From contig NC_058058.1 in NCBI RefSeq assembly GCF_020085105.1, positions 7,465,175 through 7,529,174 of the forward strand: a stretch of 64,000 nt of DNA, given 5' to 3'. The position numbers were made by a program, and so were the translations under genes. The DNA is from Siniperca chuatsi. Taxonomy: Eukaryota; Chordata; Actinopteri; Centrarchiformes; Sinipercidae. Under the pieces are notes generated by a model. It was not told the origin of the DNA. It saw only the letters and a list, made by a program, of their open reading frames with translations, and did not search any database. Of this stretch, positions 23,834 to 40,414 are shown piece after piece. Numbering within the stretch: position 1 is the stretch's first letter; every line of letters begins with the position of its first letter.

Positions 23834-25180
23834 GGAGCATATTTATACGGCTTTACTAACCAATTCATGGCTTCTTTGACTGTTTATTGTCATGTTTTTA
23901 CAATGACAATAAAATATCAGCATGAACAACAAGCTAACACTGTTTCCGGAATTTGATTCACACACATCCTTTATGACAACAGACCTGTTGACTTTTGTGC
24001 ATTGATAGCTTTTTAGTGTTCTTGAACTTTAATTTTAAAGTCAGTATTTTTCTTGTTCTGGCTTTTGACCTTGAGGTCGCCTGGTTTGACAGGGAGGATA
24101 AATCTGGGTGGGAAAAGCGAAAAAGCAGTGCTTATTGACAGCACCTTGAGCATGGCCCTTAACCCCCAGTCCCTCCAGTGGAGCTGCCCAGTGCCCAGCC
24201 ATCAGGTCAGACTGTGGTTGTACTGGTCGGCTTCTAGGTGAGAATTGTGAAATATAACTCTGTGTGTGTGTGGAGCAGGGACCTCCTGAAGGTGAAAGCA
24301 TTGCACTACCCTGGTTAAAGTTTTAAAAAAAGTTATAATAAAATTAATAAATAATGTACTTTACATCAACCCACAACACAGCCCAGATTGAAGTGTTTTC
24401 TGTTTCTACTAAACAACCATACCTGTAGTTTTTTGCAGGTTTGGCCCATTTACAACAAATCACTTTATCACTTTACATTACTGCTAACCTTTTTCCAAAC
24501 CATGCTGGGGGTTTTTAGAAATGTAAAATCTTATTTTTTACTGGCATCTGTTGGGTTCCATTCATTTCTGTATGCTACTCATATCTATTAGCACGCTCTT
24601 GAAACTAGCTTTAGTTGTGTAATCCATCATAGTTAACATCAAGTCTGCATTATTATGTTGTCATTATAAGGAAATGTAGTGCAGACTTTTCTTTTCAACC
24701 TGCACTTTAACTGCATCACCCCACAACAATAGTGTAACTTTAACAAAGTGAATGCAGAGTTAATGATAGATTACGTAATGAAAGCAAGTTGCACGAGACT
24801 TCTTCGTCTTGATTTTCATGATGGACAGAAATGATTGGAACAATTTAAATTATACAAAAAATGACATCCAAAAATCAAAAAGCTGTATAGCATGAATTTG
24901 ACAATGCACAGCAAAAACATAAATCTTACATGATTTTTAGTTATGAGGATCTAAACCTTGTAAATACACTTGTATGGTCCTTTACAAATCACATGGGGAT
25001 CATTACATGCAAGTTCCCTTTCCTAAAACAGATTTTTTTTTTTAACATTTAGGTACTTTTTATTTTCCTTGAGTGCTGTTTTTTATGCCAGTATCCCACT
25101 TTTACTGGCTTAAAAGTAAACTATCACTGCAATGCTTTTACTAGAGTAGCATATTCTGGCACTGTTCAACCACTAATGGA
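23834..25180. other. intergenic, no gene seen
   Basis: AT-rich sequence between the trypsin remnant and ddx6. An ACAATAAAATATC phrase at about 23907 could be the old poly(A) region of the protease. Nothing else is recognisable. Confidence 0.4.
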
Positions 25181-25239
25181 GAACATTGTAATGGAAATGC
25201 AGATTTCTTTTGAAATGTACCAAGGACAGTACAAAATAA

Positions 25240-25503
25240 TCTATGACGTACATCCTCCCACAGCAGTAACCAGGTGTGACAGCAGGTGGCAGCAGCGTCG
25301 TAGAGTCTCACATGTAATAAACAGGAGAGAGACACCGAGGAAGAGAAGACGAAGAAGAAGGCGACCATGTTGATTTAAAGGAAAAAGAAACACAATAGAG
25401 GCGATTTATTTCAAGTAAAATTCAGTTATTAAAGCGAATTGTAAAGATAGTATTTGATCAACCGCAGACTGAGTAACCCTTTTAAAATAACAGAGAAACT
25501 AAG
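25240..25503 (+). promoter_or_regulatory. ddx6: probable ddx6 promoter and 5' UTR exon 1
   Basis: A GC-richer patch (GACAGCAGGTGGCAGCAGCG, then GAAGAAGAAGGCGACCATG) is followed by untranslated-looking sequence that ends at a strong donor, GAAACTAAG|GTAGGT (exon end 25503). The next good acceptor toward the ddx6 ATG is near 27217 (GATTTCAG). The ATG in GCGACCATGTTGATTTAA is followed at once by a stop, so it would be a minimal upstream ORF if included. Transcription start not determined. Confidence 0.4.
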
Positions 25504-26330
25504 GTAGGTTTGCGGTGACATGGAACCGTCCAGTTTCCGTTAAAAACATCCGAGTTGTTGTGAGCTGGCTAGCACAGAGCTAACGTTAGCGAGTGGAGTT
25601 ATTTGTGCTAAATTAGCCTTGAGGCTAACGAGCTTGCTACTTGTACCATGTAGCGTTAACAATACAATTAAAATGAACGTAATTTTAACAATATGTAACG
25701 TCCTTGTCGCTAAACCTAACGCATATATTGTTAGATTTCGCTATTAAAAGTCTGAGATGCGAGTGTTGCAACGGCTTAGCGGTTAGTTAGCGTAGAGCTA
25801 ACACTGGCTTAGCTTTAACTCAGTAGCTTAACGTTGCTAATGTTTCTCCTGAGACGCAGCATCAAGGTGACGTTGTTAAGTTATTGATTTGAAAAGGAAG
25901 ATGAGGAAAATTTAGCACAGCTTCGCCGATGGTTTGAATATTTTAAAGTTAACCTTAACTGTTTTGCAGAAAGGGTTTGGAAACCGGAAAAAGTAAGTTG
26001 CCGTTCATCTGAATGGAAAACCGAACGGTAGAGGCACAAGCCAACAATTTGTAGCTAGCTAAAGTAAATTAACGCAAAGTTAGCATGGTCTGAGCATTAG
26101 TTTTTGGCAATCGATATAAACTGTAATTATTACATTTGTTTCTGTCAGACCTCGAGTTTTTACTGTAGGTCAGTCCTGGCAGTTTGGGCTAAGATAATCT
26201 GCCTCAGAAGACTGCCACCTGGCAAGTTCACCTGTACAATCTTAAACCAAACCATTTAACGTCAGTTAACGAATTAGCTGTTAGAGCCTTTCACTGTTGT
26301 GAGGTCCAGCGTGGTTGTGTTTGTTGTCGA

Positions 26331-26830
26331 AGTTGCAACTAACTAGTATTTTCATTATTGGTTGATGTCTCAGGAACACTGAAACCGAGTGCTTGTTTAT
26401 TCTGTAAAACTTGAGCACCTATAGCAAATTACCTGAGACAAAAAGTGATGTACTGAAATTGCTTTGTCACTTGTTCCCACAAGATGAAATGAGAGTGGTT
26501 GCGATATTATTAACAACAAAGGTAAGGATTATGTACAGAGCTGAAATTATTAGGCGAAAGAGATATAATTAATTGGCTACTATTTTTATAATCGAGTAAT
26601 GCTTTAAGTTGTTTCTTAAGTAAAAATCATCATTTTGTTTGTTTGTTTGTTTGTTGTTGTTGTGATCACAAGCTGAATAGAGTTGGGTTTGGACTTATGG
26701 TCAGACAAATCAAGCATTGGGCTTTAGGAAATTCATTTCCCAATTTTCTGACATTTCATAGATCAAATGGATAAGGGACAGTAAAAGGCAGATTAATTGA
26801 TAATGAAAATAGTTAGTTGGAGCTGTAATT
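26331..26830 (+). mobile_element. MITE-like repeat, GGGCTGCAACTAA family, decayed
   Basis: Opens GTTGCAACTAACTAGTATT and closes TAATGAAAATAGTTAGTTGG followed by AGCTG. It contains the typical TTCTGACATTTCATAGA block also seen, in altered form, in the 12534 element. The middle (26440-26690) includes unrelated sequence and a GTTT run. It lies in the presumed first ddx6 intron. Confidence 0.5.
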
Positions 26831-27217
26831 ATGTAGTTTGATTTAACAACTTTAAGATCTTAGTATATAAAAACTGAGAAAACCTTAAAAAAATCTTTTT
26901 TTTTTTTTTTTTAATGTTTGGTACTTTTTATTTGATAAATTACCCAAACATGATTAGTTGATGAGTGGTTAGTTAGCTGCTCATTGTTGGATTCCTTTTT
27001 AGGTGACAAGTTTGAGTTGTTGGCTGACTTTGAGGAGGCAGCGGGTTGATCACGGCCACACTCACACACTTCACACACCGACCTGAAGACCCGTGGTGTC
27101 TGTGGAGAGAGGGTCGAACACCTGGAGGAGAAAAGAAACGCACACTGAGGAATCAAAAGGGGTGGAAAGCTTTTCGGCTTTGGACTAGTTAACCCCTTGT
27201 ATGATTTATGATTTCAG

Positions 27218-27883
27218 GATCCAGTTTTTTTTCTCCCGTGGACCGACATATATCCACACAGTGGAAATAAACGGAGAGCATTACAGACTACGTGATTTTG
27301 GGGAAAAACTTGTACAAAATTGGACATCCTTTTTTTTCAAGTCAGGGATATTGAGCAACTTTTATGGACTAAAAAGTGGAAACAGGAAATATTGTTCAAT
27401 TTAGAAACAGAAGTTTAAGTCTTGAACAAAGATTATATTGAAGAAGCTGTTCCCCAAGTTCAGATTGCCTTAGTTGTTCTATTTCAGGACTTGAACTGCT
27501 TTGATACTTGTTCACATATAATTTTTCTATATTGTGGGCAAGTATATTTGTGCATATGAATGCAAATTTCTCTTCATTTTGAAGAGCTCTTGTATAAAAA
27601 CGTGTTTTTTGTGTTTTTTTTTTTTTTTTTTTTTGTTCTTGTACGTCAGTCACTCTGTTGCTGAAGGGGACCGAACTGCACGTACATGTGGATATGTAAA
27701 TACTACGAATTGACTTCTGTTGTGAAAGCTTTGGACTTGAAAAGAATAGAGAATATTGTTTGTTAATGCTTTATTAAACTTTTTTACTTTTGAAGAGAAT
27801 TTTTAAAAAGAAAAACCTAAGAGGCAAAAATCTAATACCTTGAAGAAGAAAAAAACAAAACAAAAGCAAGGAACACCGTGAAA
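27218..27883 (+). other. ddx6: ddx6 5' UTR adjoining the start codon
   Basis: The stretch follows an acceptor-like TTATGATTTCAG (ending 27217) and runs without interruption to the ATG at 27884. It is AT-rich, has a poly-T run at about 27617-27634, and is inferred to be leader because no splice junction is needed between it and the ATG. An alternative acceptor is TTCCTTTTTAG near 27002, which would make the leader about 215 bp longer. Confidence 0.4.
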
Positions 27884-32432
<4,549 letters not shown>

Positions 32433-35400
32433 AACAGGTGAGATGCCTTTTAAGATAATTTTTAGACTTTATTGCATGAAAAATGTAGAACCCGTCTTCC
32501 TAATCTGAGTTCTATCTTCCCTCCAGGGCAGCAGGGCACCCCGGGCTTTTGCACAGACATCAGCGCTTGCACACAGGCTTCAGGCAACTCTACAGTTTCA
32601 CATTTCTCAGATGTTTTCAGAGCCTGTCGAATGGATGTAAAGGCGGGTTGGTTTTTGTTTGTTTTTTTTAAGCCTTTTCTTTTCCTCAAAGAGAGCTGTC
32701 TCATTGTTGTTTTTTATTTTATTAATTGAGAAAGTTAAACACTATTGTTTTGCACCAAACTCAGAATGGACAATGCATCCTGTGTATGAGCTTATTGAGC
32801 GTATTTTTCCTAAAATGTGTCTTGGTTAGACAGCACTTGCTGTTGAAACGGAGACAGCCGTGCAAATGAGTATCAAAGCTGTTTTGAACCCGTCATCCTA
32901 GGAGACTGTTTTCATTGCCAGCAGCAAGGTTGGTCTCTTTTTAATGTTACAATGGTGCACTTACACCAGCCATCGGTCTGTCCACTTACACTGTTGTTGT
33001 CACTTAAGTGCCTTACTTACCCCCATGTGCACTCATCCATTCATAGCCTGCTGTCTTCTGTCATGCAGCAGAGCACGAGCACAAATAATATGAATTTAAT
33101 AGTAACCCAAGTTTATTTAAACATCCGTTATGCAAGGGAAAAAGACAACACACACTGTCCTGCTGAGGTGTGTTGAAACACGGCTCAAACTCCTTAAAAA
33201 AAACAAAACAAACATCTTGAATGTGAACGTTTATTTTTAATGTGAACGTTGCAATAAAAAAGGGCAGCTTTACTTAAATACTGCGTGACTGTTTTTCCCT
33301 TTGGCTATGAATAATACATGAGCAGAGTTAATACAAGAAGACGGCTAAAGACGCAAGCCCGCATACTGATTCATGGATGTTGGCCTACAACCACACAAAC
33401 AGCATGGAAAATGAATGGCAGCCTCATGCTGTTACATTATGGCTGTTGCTGGGGAGTTTTCCCGCAGACAGCTGTTGTCTGGAGGTTGTTTTACATAAAA
33501 ATATCACATTGGGCTGGTGAATACTGTAAACCCATCGGCCACTGTGGCTGGTAAATGAAAAACTGCTTTCCTATCCTGCACACAGCTACGGCACAGGACT
33601 AATGCATCAGAGACTGGTTCCAAACAGTTTTGATAGCAACATTTTCTATTACTAAGCTGATACACAATTGAGTATCAATAGGTCCAGTGAGTGAGTGTTT
33701 TTTGTGGAAGTTGGTGCAAAACAATAGTTTAATTTTTTATTTTTTTTTCTCTGTCATTTTCTTTTTCCCCACATCTTCAGATTCAGTTGAATTACAAGGT
33801 GGAATTAATTACAGGAGCATTTTTGCAAATCCTAAGAAAATTTTTTTTTAAAGCCCCATCATGGCAAAATTGAAGTTGGTGAATGTATTAGTTGCCAATG
33901 TGTACTCTCTGTAGCCCAATGGTTAAATGCCAAGCTCTTGAGCATATTTGACAGTTGTTAATTGTATTGCTGCTGTTGCGTTAGAAACTCCTCTTCAGGC
34001 TGTGCTTTTATGAAATTGTATACTGGATATGAAATGGTTTCATGGACCAGAGTGATGAAACCTGCTCAGTCTAAAAAAGGACCACGTTGACCTTTAATTG
34101 AACTACAGCTGAAATTAGAAAAACAAATGTCAGTTTTGTTTCTGCAGCAGCGATACCTTTTTTTTTTTTTTTTTTTTTTTTTTTCCCAGCACATCTGTTT
34201 ATAAAAATGTGAGGATTCTCATTTGTGAGGGGTGGGGCTCTGTGTTTGAAAGCAAAACTGTAGCATCTTTGAACAGGCAGCTGTGACTTCTTTGTTTTTG
34301 TTCCTCCCCTTACAGAGCGTCAGTAATGATAAAAAGAAAAGACATAAAAAGAAAGTATTTTTTGCTTTTAAAATTTATTTTTGATGTTGCTTAAAGCAGT
34401 TTGAAGGGGGAGGGACTGTGAGGCTTTAGCACTGGGTAACTTCTGGGGGATTTTTGGGTGGGTTTGCAGAAGCCAAGTGTTTTTAGATGCTCTCTGGACA
34501 TCTTGAATCCTTCTCTCTGGTACTTAAAGCAAAGATAAAACCTTTTTGGGATTTTTTAAAGTCTTCACCCCCCCCCAGTTTGCTTCATGTTTTAAATGCC
34601 AGAGAGAGCGTTAAGTTATATAGGAGAGAGTTTCTGGAAAGTGTTGAAGCACTGTGATCTTCTTGAACCTGTTCCATGTTTGTGTGACGGATGATCAAAG
34701 TGCTATGATTTGTTTTCAGCAACTCAATCCATTTTCCACTTGGGCAATCTTTATACGAGGTGTTATGAATCATTTTGAGGAAACAAAATTGTAAATGATT
34801 CATTGTTTACACTAGTCGTTTACAATTATACAAAAAAAGAAAATGCTTTGCTTCATGGGTGGAGGAGTTAGAAATTTGTTTCCCTTTTTTTAACTTTTTT
34901 TTTCTTGAAATAGATTTTCAGGATTTACATTGAAGCAAAACCAAAAAAGGAGAATGTCGTATGAGTGGCACACCTAAATGAGAGGCATTTAGGTGTGTGT
35001 TTGAGTGAGGAGAGGCGTGTGTGTGTGGGACTGTTTGAACAAGGTGTGTGTGTGCTTGTGTGTGTGAGAGAATTTATGAGACGTATGTTTGAAGCTGTGA
35101 CAGGCTGAGTTTTGTTAAGAATCATTACGTTTACATGCAGCGTCAACTAAACCCTACTGTGGATGTCTGGATTAAGAGGTCGTCCTTGGGGAAAATCAGT
35201 AACCAGAGCCAATTTGGTTACTCGTGTGGATGACGGGTAATTTGGAAAAATAATAAAACTGTCCTTTTGAGGCTGCATGTAAGCGTAATTCTTGAATGTC
35301 TTTCTTTTTTTCTGGGTATTTTCATGTGCAGACTCGTCTTGTGTTTTTGTTGGCGGTGTACGGTGTCTTAAATATCAGTATGGATGTTTACAGGGATGTG

Positions 35401-37185
35401 ATTTTTTTTGGGGGGGGGTTCTCCTTTCCATCTCCCGCTTCCTCCAGGAGTTCAAGTTTGTGGACATAAATCTAATTTCTAATGACAAATTTCAACTTTT
35501 CTGTTTTTTTATGTTTTATGTCCCTGATCACATCCCTGACAGTCATTCCATGATCTCCTTTGTGATCCCAAAAACAGCAGAGATTACACATTTATAGCTG
35601 AACCTATCAAGACCTATTGGTGGGGATAGTTTAGGAATTTTTCATATATACATTTTTTGAAGGGGGAAACATAAAAAATATCTCCTGTCTATTGTCGTTA
35701 ACTAAATATTAAACGTCATCCCAGACCTTTTGCCTGTAATCAGCGCACAAAACGTTCAACCCCTTAAAGAAAAACTGCCCTTTATTACAACTTCATTCAA
35801 CTTTACTTTTGTAGCTCCACCCATATGTTATATCACTTATAACATTTTGCTCACCAAAGTAATTGCCGAGATCTCAGAACAAGGCCACATCACTGCAATG
35901 GGGCGTTTGAGAGCTCAACACTTAACTTTGGTAAGAACCATAACCGATGACTGGAGATACGAAACTAAGATCTAAGTTGTAATAAACCTTTTTTTGTTTG
36001 TTTGTTTGTTTTTTAAGCTATGTTCGACATGAGTTTGTACATTTTATGTTGGATTAAACTCGTGCATCAGTGGTCACAAAGGAGGTTATGATAAATGCAG
36101 TTATGAATGTTGAGTGATTTTTGTCATCTTGTGTTGTCAAGACGTCTTTGTCTGTGTGAGCACTCTGGACTGTGGAGTCAGGAGTGCTGACGGGGGTGGG
36201 AGGGATATTTGTCAAAAACTTGTTTGAAAAGGACAACTTAATAAAAATATTTGAAAAGGGTGAGGATTTGGGTACAAGATAGCAGTTTTGAGATTACTGT
36301 TTGGGATTCTGCAAATTCTAAATTGGTGGAAATAAGAAAAACAAGTCAACACCTTGACTTAAAACTAGTATTACTGGCTGAACTGCCCCTAATTCTACTG
36401 TGCATAGCTAAATTGAATTGAATCCCTTCATTTGTTGCACTAATGCAGACTCACCCACGCTTCAGGCAATTTCAGCCAAACTTAATGATGAACTCAGCAG
36501 AATTGTAGTAAGCTGAGGGTAAAGTTACAACAGTATTTCCCATGCAGTGGATAGAAAACAGTGGTGTTAAGACTCTAAATTGGCTCTCAAATTGTTTTTT
36601 TGTTTTTTAATGTAGCTGGGGATAAAGTTGCAACAGTATTTTCTCTACAACATGGATGGGAAGGAGTGGTAATACAGTGTTTATAAATTGGCTCGCAAAA
36701 AATGTTTGCTCATTTGATCCCTCATACTTAAAAATTCAGTTTTCTTTTCATAAAACCCTCCTGTTGTCACATTGTTATTTGAGTTGTTCAGTCTTCCCTG
36801 TACTTATTGGTACCTTGGTGGCCCAAACAATTTTCAGCCCCACGTTCAAGTGAGTTGCATCACTTTGGACTTCAACTATAATTAAAACTTAAAACCGGAC
36901 TCCATGTTTAGGATGTCTATTTATTTTCCTCCCTCACTGTCCCATGATTTCCTTTTTGTGCCATTAGAACTCAGTAATGATTGGGTGGTACTGCAAAAAA
37001 AAAAATGCCATTCTTGCATTGTCCATCTTTAAATGCTTTTGTTTGTTTTCTTTCCTTACGAAATGCATTGAGAGGCACAAGGGTTTTCACCAACTTGTGT
37101 TAATCGCTCTGTCCTCTACTGGTGTAACGTGGAAATACATGCAGAGGTTATAAAATTCAATAAATTGAACTTACACTGTCTGGTG
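32433..37185 (+). other. ddx6: ddx6 3' UTR (long), with a small intron just after the stop
   Basis: ACAG|GTGAGATG five bases after the stop and CCCTCCAG at 32519-32526 delimit an 89-bp candidate intron (32438-32526), close enough to the stop not to be expected to trigger nonsense-mediated decay. Beyond it no ORF of interest appears for 4.6 kb. Candidate poly(A) signals are AATAAA at 33253, 35252 and 37159; the last is followed by a GT-rich element (CTGTCTGGTGTTCTC). A long 3' UTR is usual for vertebrate DDX6. Exact extent is inferred. Confidence 0.5.
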
Positions 37186-38439
37186 TTCTCTTTTTAGGCT
37201 ATTCCTCTGTTTTTATTACATTAGTGTGGTCGCTTATCTGTGGCAGCAGCCATGTTACATCTGTAGTTACCTGAACAGAGAAGGATGCAGACAATTTTGT
37301 GTTGTACTGTGTAAGCCAGTTTTAAAGGACTATTACCAATGTTTTTGTTATAGCATATTTGACCATACATAGGTCGTCATGTGCAGGTTTTCTGTCCAGT
37401 CAAATGCACAAGGCTGAATTACCAATTGGGCAAAGTGGGCCCCTGCCCCAGGACCCCAAAAGCCCCAGGTTTACTGTGTGTCAGTTGGTTTTTGGTAATT
37501 CGATTAATTATTAACTAAACTCACTCTTTCTTAGCTGTTTGTTTTGAAGGAATGAACTTACAATTTTTGTTGACATCTTGCTCTTGTGCTATGGAGGTTG
37601 AATGCATTTAATGTAAGTCCCTTTTGGGGGAAAAAAAGCTTCTGCCAAATACCTGTAATGTAAAGGACATTATCAATATCAACTGGATCCTGCATTATGT
37701 ATTCTTGTGACCCTATGTTGTAAAGGGAACCTGTGTCAAAATCAAATGTAAAAACCTGATATTTTACTTAATGTAGTGCATAAATGATAGATATATTCCT
37801 CAATAATATTGTGTTTATTCAGATTACTAATTGATAAATGGAAAACCTTGATTAAACCTGGGGCCAAGTAGTATTCCAGCATAGGACCTTTGGTGGTTTC
37901 CGGGTCTCGTGGCATACGAGGAAGCTGTCATCTAAAGTCTACTCTGTTCACTGTACTTGATGGAAACTTGGAGGCAATAGAGTACATAGAAAATACCCAG
38001 AGGGTGAGTTATCTGTACAGTACAATAGCCCTGCAATTAATTATTATTTTTGAGTTATTGTTGACAGGGAGGTTATGATTCAGCTTTGGTACCTTTTCAA
38101 AATGCAATGAAATTAAATCACAAAAAATAGGGTTTAATCTACTACACTTTATCAATCTTCTTATGACACAGTGCCAACAAAACCTCAGTTGTCAACCATT
38201 AACTGCGTATAGTGGTTTACAACTTCAGGGCCATTATTGGCCTTATACTCCTCCAAATACTTTGAACTTGTACCACAGGTGTGCACACTAGTCCCTCATT
38301 AGACACATCGTCTGTAGGAAGTGAGAGGCGCTGTTGTGTGTCAGCTACAAATTCAATAAGCTGTATTTTCATGGCTTTGTGTGGCGAGCGTCGGGCTGCC
38401 ATTTGACCTTGAAGGTGTTTCTTCATGACATTTTCCTAC
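37186..38439. other. intergenic between ddx6 and tomm40
   Basis: No exon or RNA gene is recognised. The frame on the minus strand at 38217-38426 is short and without familiar motifs. The GC content rises toward the tomm40 promoter. Confidence 0.4.
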
Positions 38440-38721
38440 AGCTGCTCTGCTCGCCACAGCCGACGTCAACCTTCTCCGCCAATCCGTAACCTCAGACTAT
38501 CCCACATCCCGCCCCTTTGCAACTGACAGCACATCGATTAGCAAATAGCGTTTGAGTATGAGCGTGACCTATGTTTCTGCCAATCATTTCTGAGGTTCAC
38601 GGTCCGTCATCCAATCATAACGTGTCTTGAAAAAGTAGGGGGGCTTTAGCGTTACTCACTTCTTCTTCTTTGGTGCTACCGGATTCAACTTCCGGCTGCA
38701 TCGTCCTCTGGAAATCACAAC
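38440..38721 (+). promoter_or_regulatory. tomm40: tomm40 promoter and non-coding exon 1
   Basis: TATA-less promoter patch with CCAAT-type boxes (CGCCAATCCG near 38478, CTGCCAATCATT near 38577, ATCCAATCAT near 38610) and a pyrimidine-rich start area (ACTTCTTCTTCTTTGG). A consensus donor, ATCACAAC|GTGAGTAG, ends the exon at 38721. The coding exon begins with an acceptor one base before the ATG at 40415, so a separate leader exon is required, and this is the only suitable candidate seen. Confidence 0.6.
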
Positions 38722-39343
38722 GTGAGTAGCTAGCGTTACCTATGATGTGTTTTACATAACAAGAGGTTTCACTGGAAACATATCAACACATTAGCTGTAT
38801 TTTCGGCAGTTGCCATCCAACAAAATGGTTTTTGATTTCCTTCACTAGCAGCAACTGTTTGTTTTAAAGCTGTCAGCTGCCGGCTATAAAGCTAGCAAGC
38901 ATCACTGCATTAAACGGCGCTAAGAAGCTAGCTTAGCTAACTTCATACTGGCTTGTAGGTGAAGCAGGTTTCATTCAAAACAGTAGCTACATCTAATAAA
39001 GACAGTAGTTAGTGATCAACTATTTTCTTACCTATTTCCATTACATAACGTTATTGTTGCTTATTCGTCTTTCTTACCTGCGCCCGCTCTAACTTCATAT
39101 GAATGAGCATGATCTGTGTGAAAGGTTAAAGGGGCATTCCACCAATTGTACACATGGAGATCAGTTTACTCAATATGGGAAGTATTACTCAGCCTGTGAC
39201 ACAGTTGTTCAGTGTTTTCTTTTGCTCTGGAGGAGGCTTTCTAAATACTGAGAGAATAACCCTGATGATGTCATCAGGGTATGCTGTGCTCTTGTTATAC
39301 GGTTTATACCAGTTTCTGATTTGCAAATAGCGTTCACGTCAAC

Positions 39344-39701
39344 TAGGGCTGAACGATATGCAAAAATCAAATCATATTGTGATTATTTTGACAGATATTG
39401 GCTATATGAGCCACGATTTTTGTTGGAATGGTAATTTTTGCATTTCATTTTCACTGAAAAAAATATAAAATTGATGATGATGTGATTTTTGCTCGGGTCT
39501 GTACCAAACAAGCATGTTCCCTCACGTCTGGAGAATATGATTTGTAGGCCGGGGCATCTCTGTAGCACCAGAGTGCTTCATGTATAATGGTATGTTGTGA
39601 CACATTTTACATTTATCAAAAAATTGCACCTCCTGCGATTTGGATATTGCACGTGGCCATATTGCGATTTTGATAATATTTCAATTAATTGTTCAGCCCT
39701 A
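39344..39701 (+). mobile_element. hAT-type MITE, TAGGGCTGAAC ends, 358 bp, 8-bp target duplication
   Basis: Perfect 11-bp inverted ends TAGGGCTGAAC / GTTCAGCCCTA. Flanks ACGTCAAC (39336-39343) and ACATCAAC (39702-39709) form an 8-bp target duplication with one change. It sits in the 5' UTR intron of tomm40, is AT-rich, and holds no transposase. Confidence 0.8.
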
Positions 39702-40414
39702 ACATCAACATCAGATTTTTCTGAAAGCTCGGATATATCTGACTTGGCTTTTAATGATATAAAAGTGCCCGGAAAAAGTAGGTGTTATCTCCTTAATCAG
39801 TCGTACAAGGTAATTAAACCAAAAATGAATGACTATATTGTCAGTGCATTGTATTTTTAACCCCTGAAAAGATCAACCCCGCAGTCATACAACTGTCTTG
39901 AGTTGTCAGGTGATTCTCTCCCATCCGTCAGGGCATGAACGCTGCATTGTAGACTAAAACATTTTAACTGAAGGTCTGCATTACAAATTGGACATGTGAA
40001 GTTTGAAATATATAGGAATTACCCAGGCATGGAAGATCTAATGAAAGACTCTATTGAGTTGTATTATGTGAAATGGACCCATACTGGGGAATAAAAGTCT
40101 CTGCGTCTGCCATTCTTTTCTTTTAAATCTGTCTCTTGCGAGTCCCCCAACTTTACGTGTTAAATTGCTTTATACTTTTGGATTATCTAGCCTGCCTGCC
40201 TGCCTGCATCAATTGCACGTTACTGATTGGTATAGTGTGTCAGCTACCATTACCTACATCTTAAATCGTAATAGCTCTAAGTACATTGCTTTAATCTCCT
40301 GTATTGATATACCTGTAAATAATCAATGATACCAACAACCAAATATTCTCTCTTGGTTTTAACCCAGTCACTCACCCTCTCTCTTGCTTTATCCCTTAAT
40401 TTCTCTCTGCCAGA

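Noticed and set aside
38217-38426. 69-codon minus-strand frame upstream of tomm40
   Set aside because: No recognised motif; the region is better explained as the tomm40 upstream flank.
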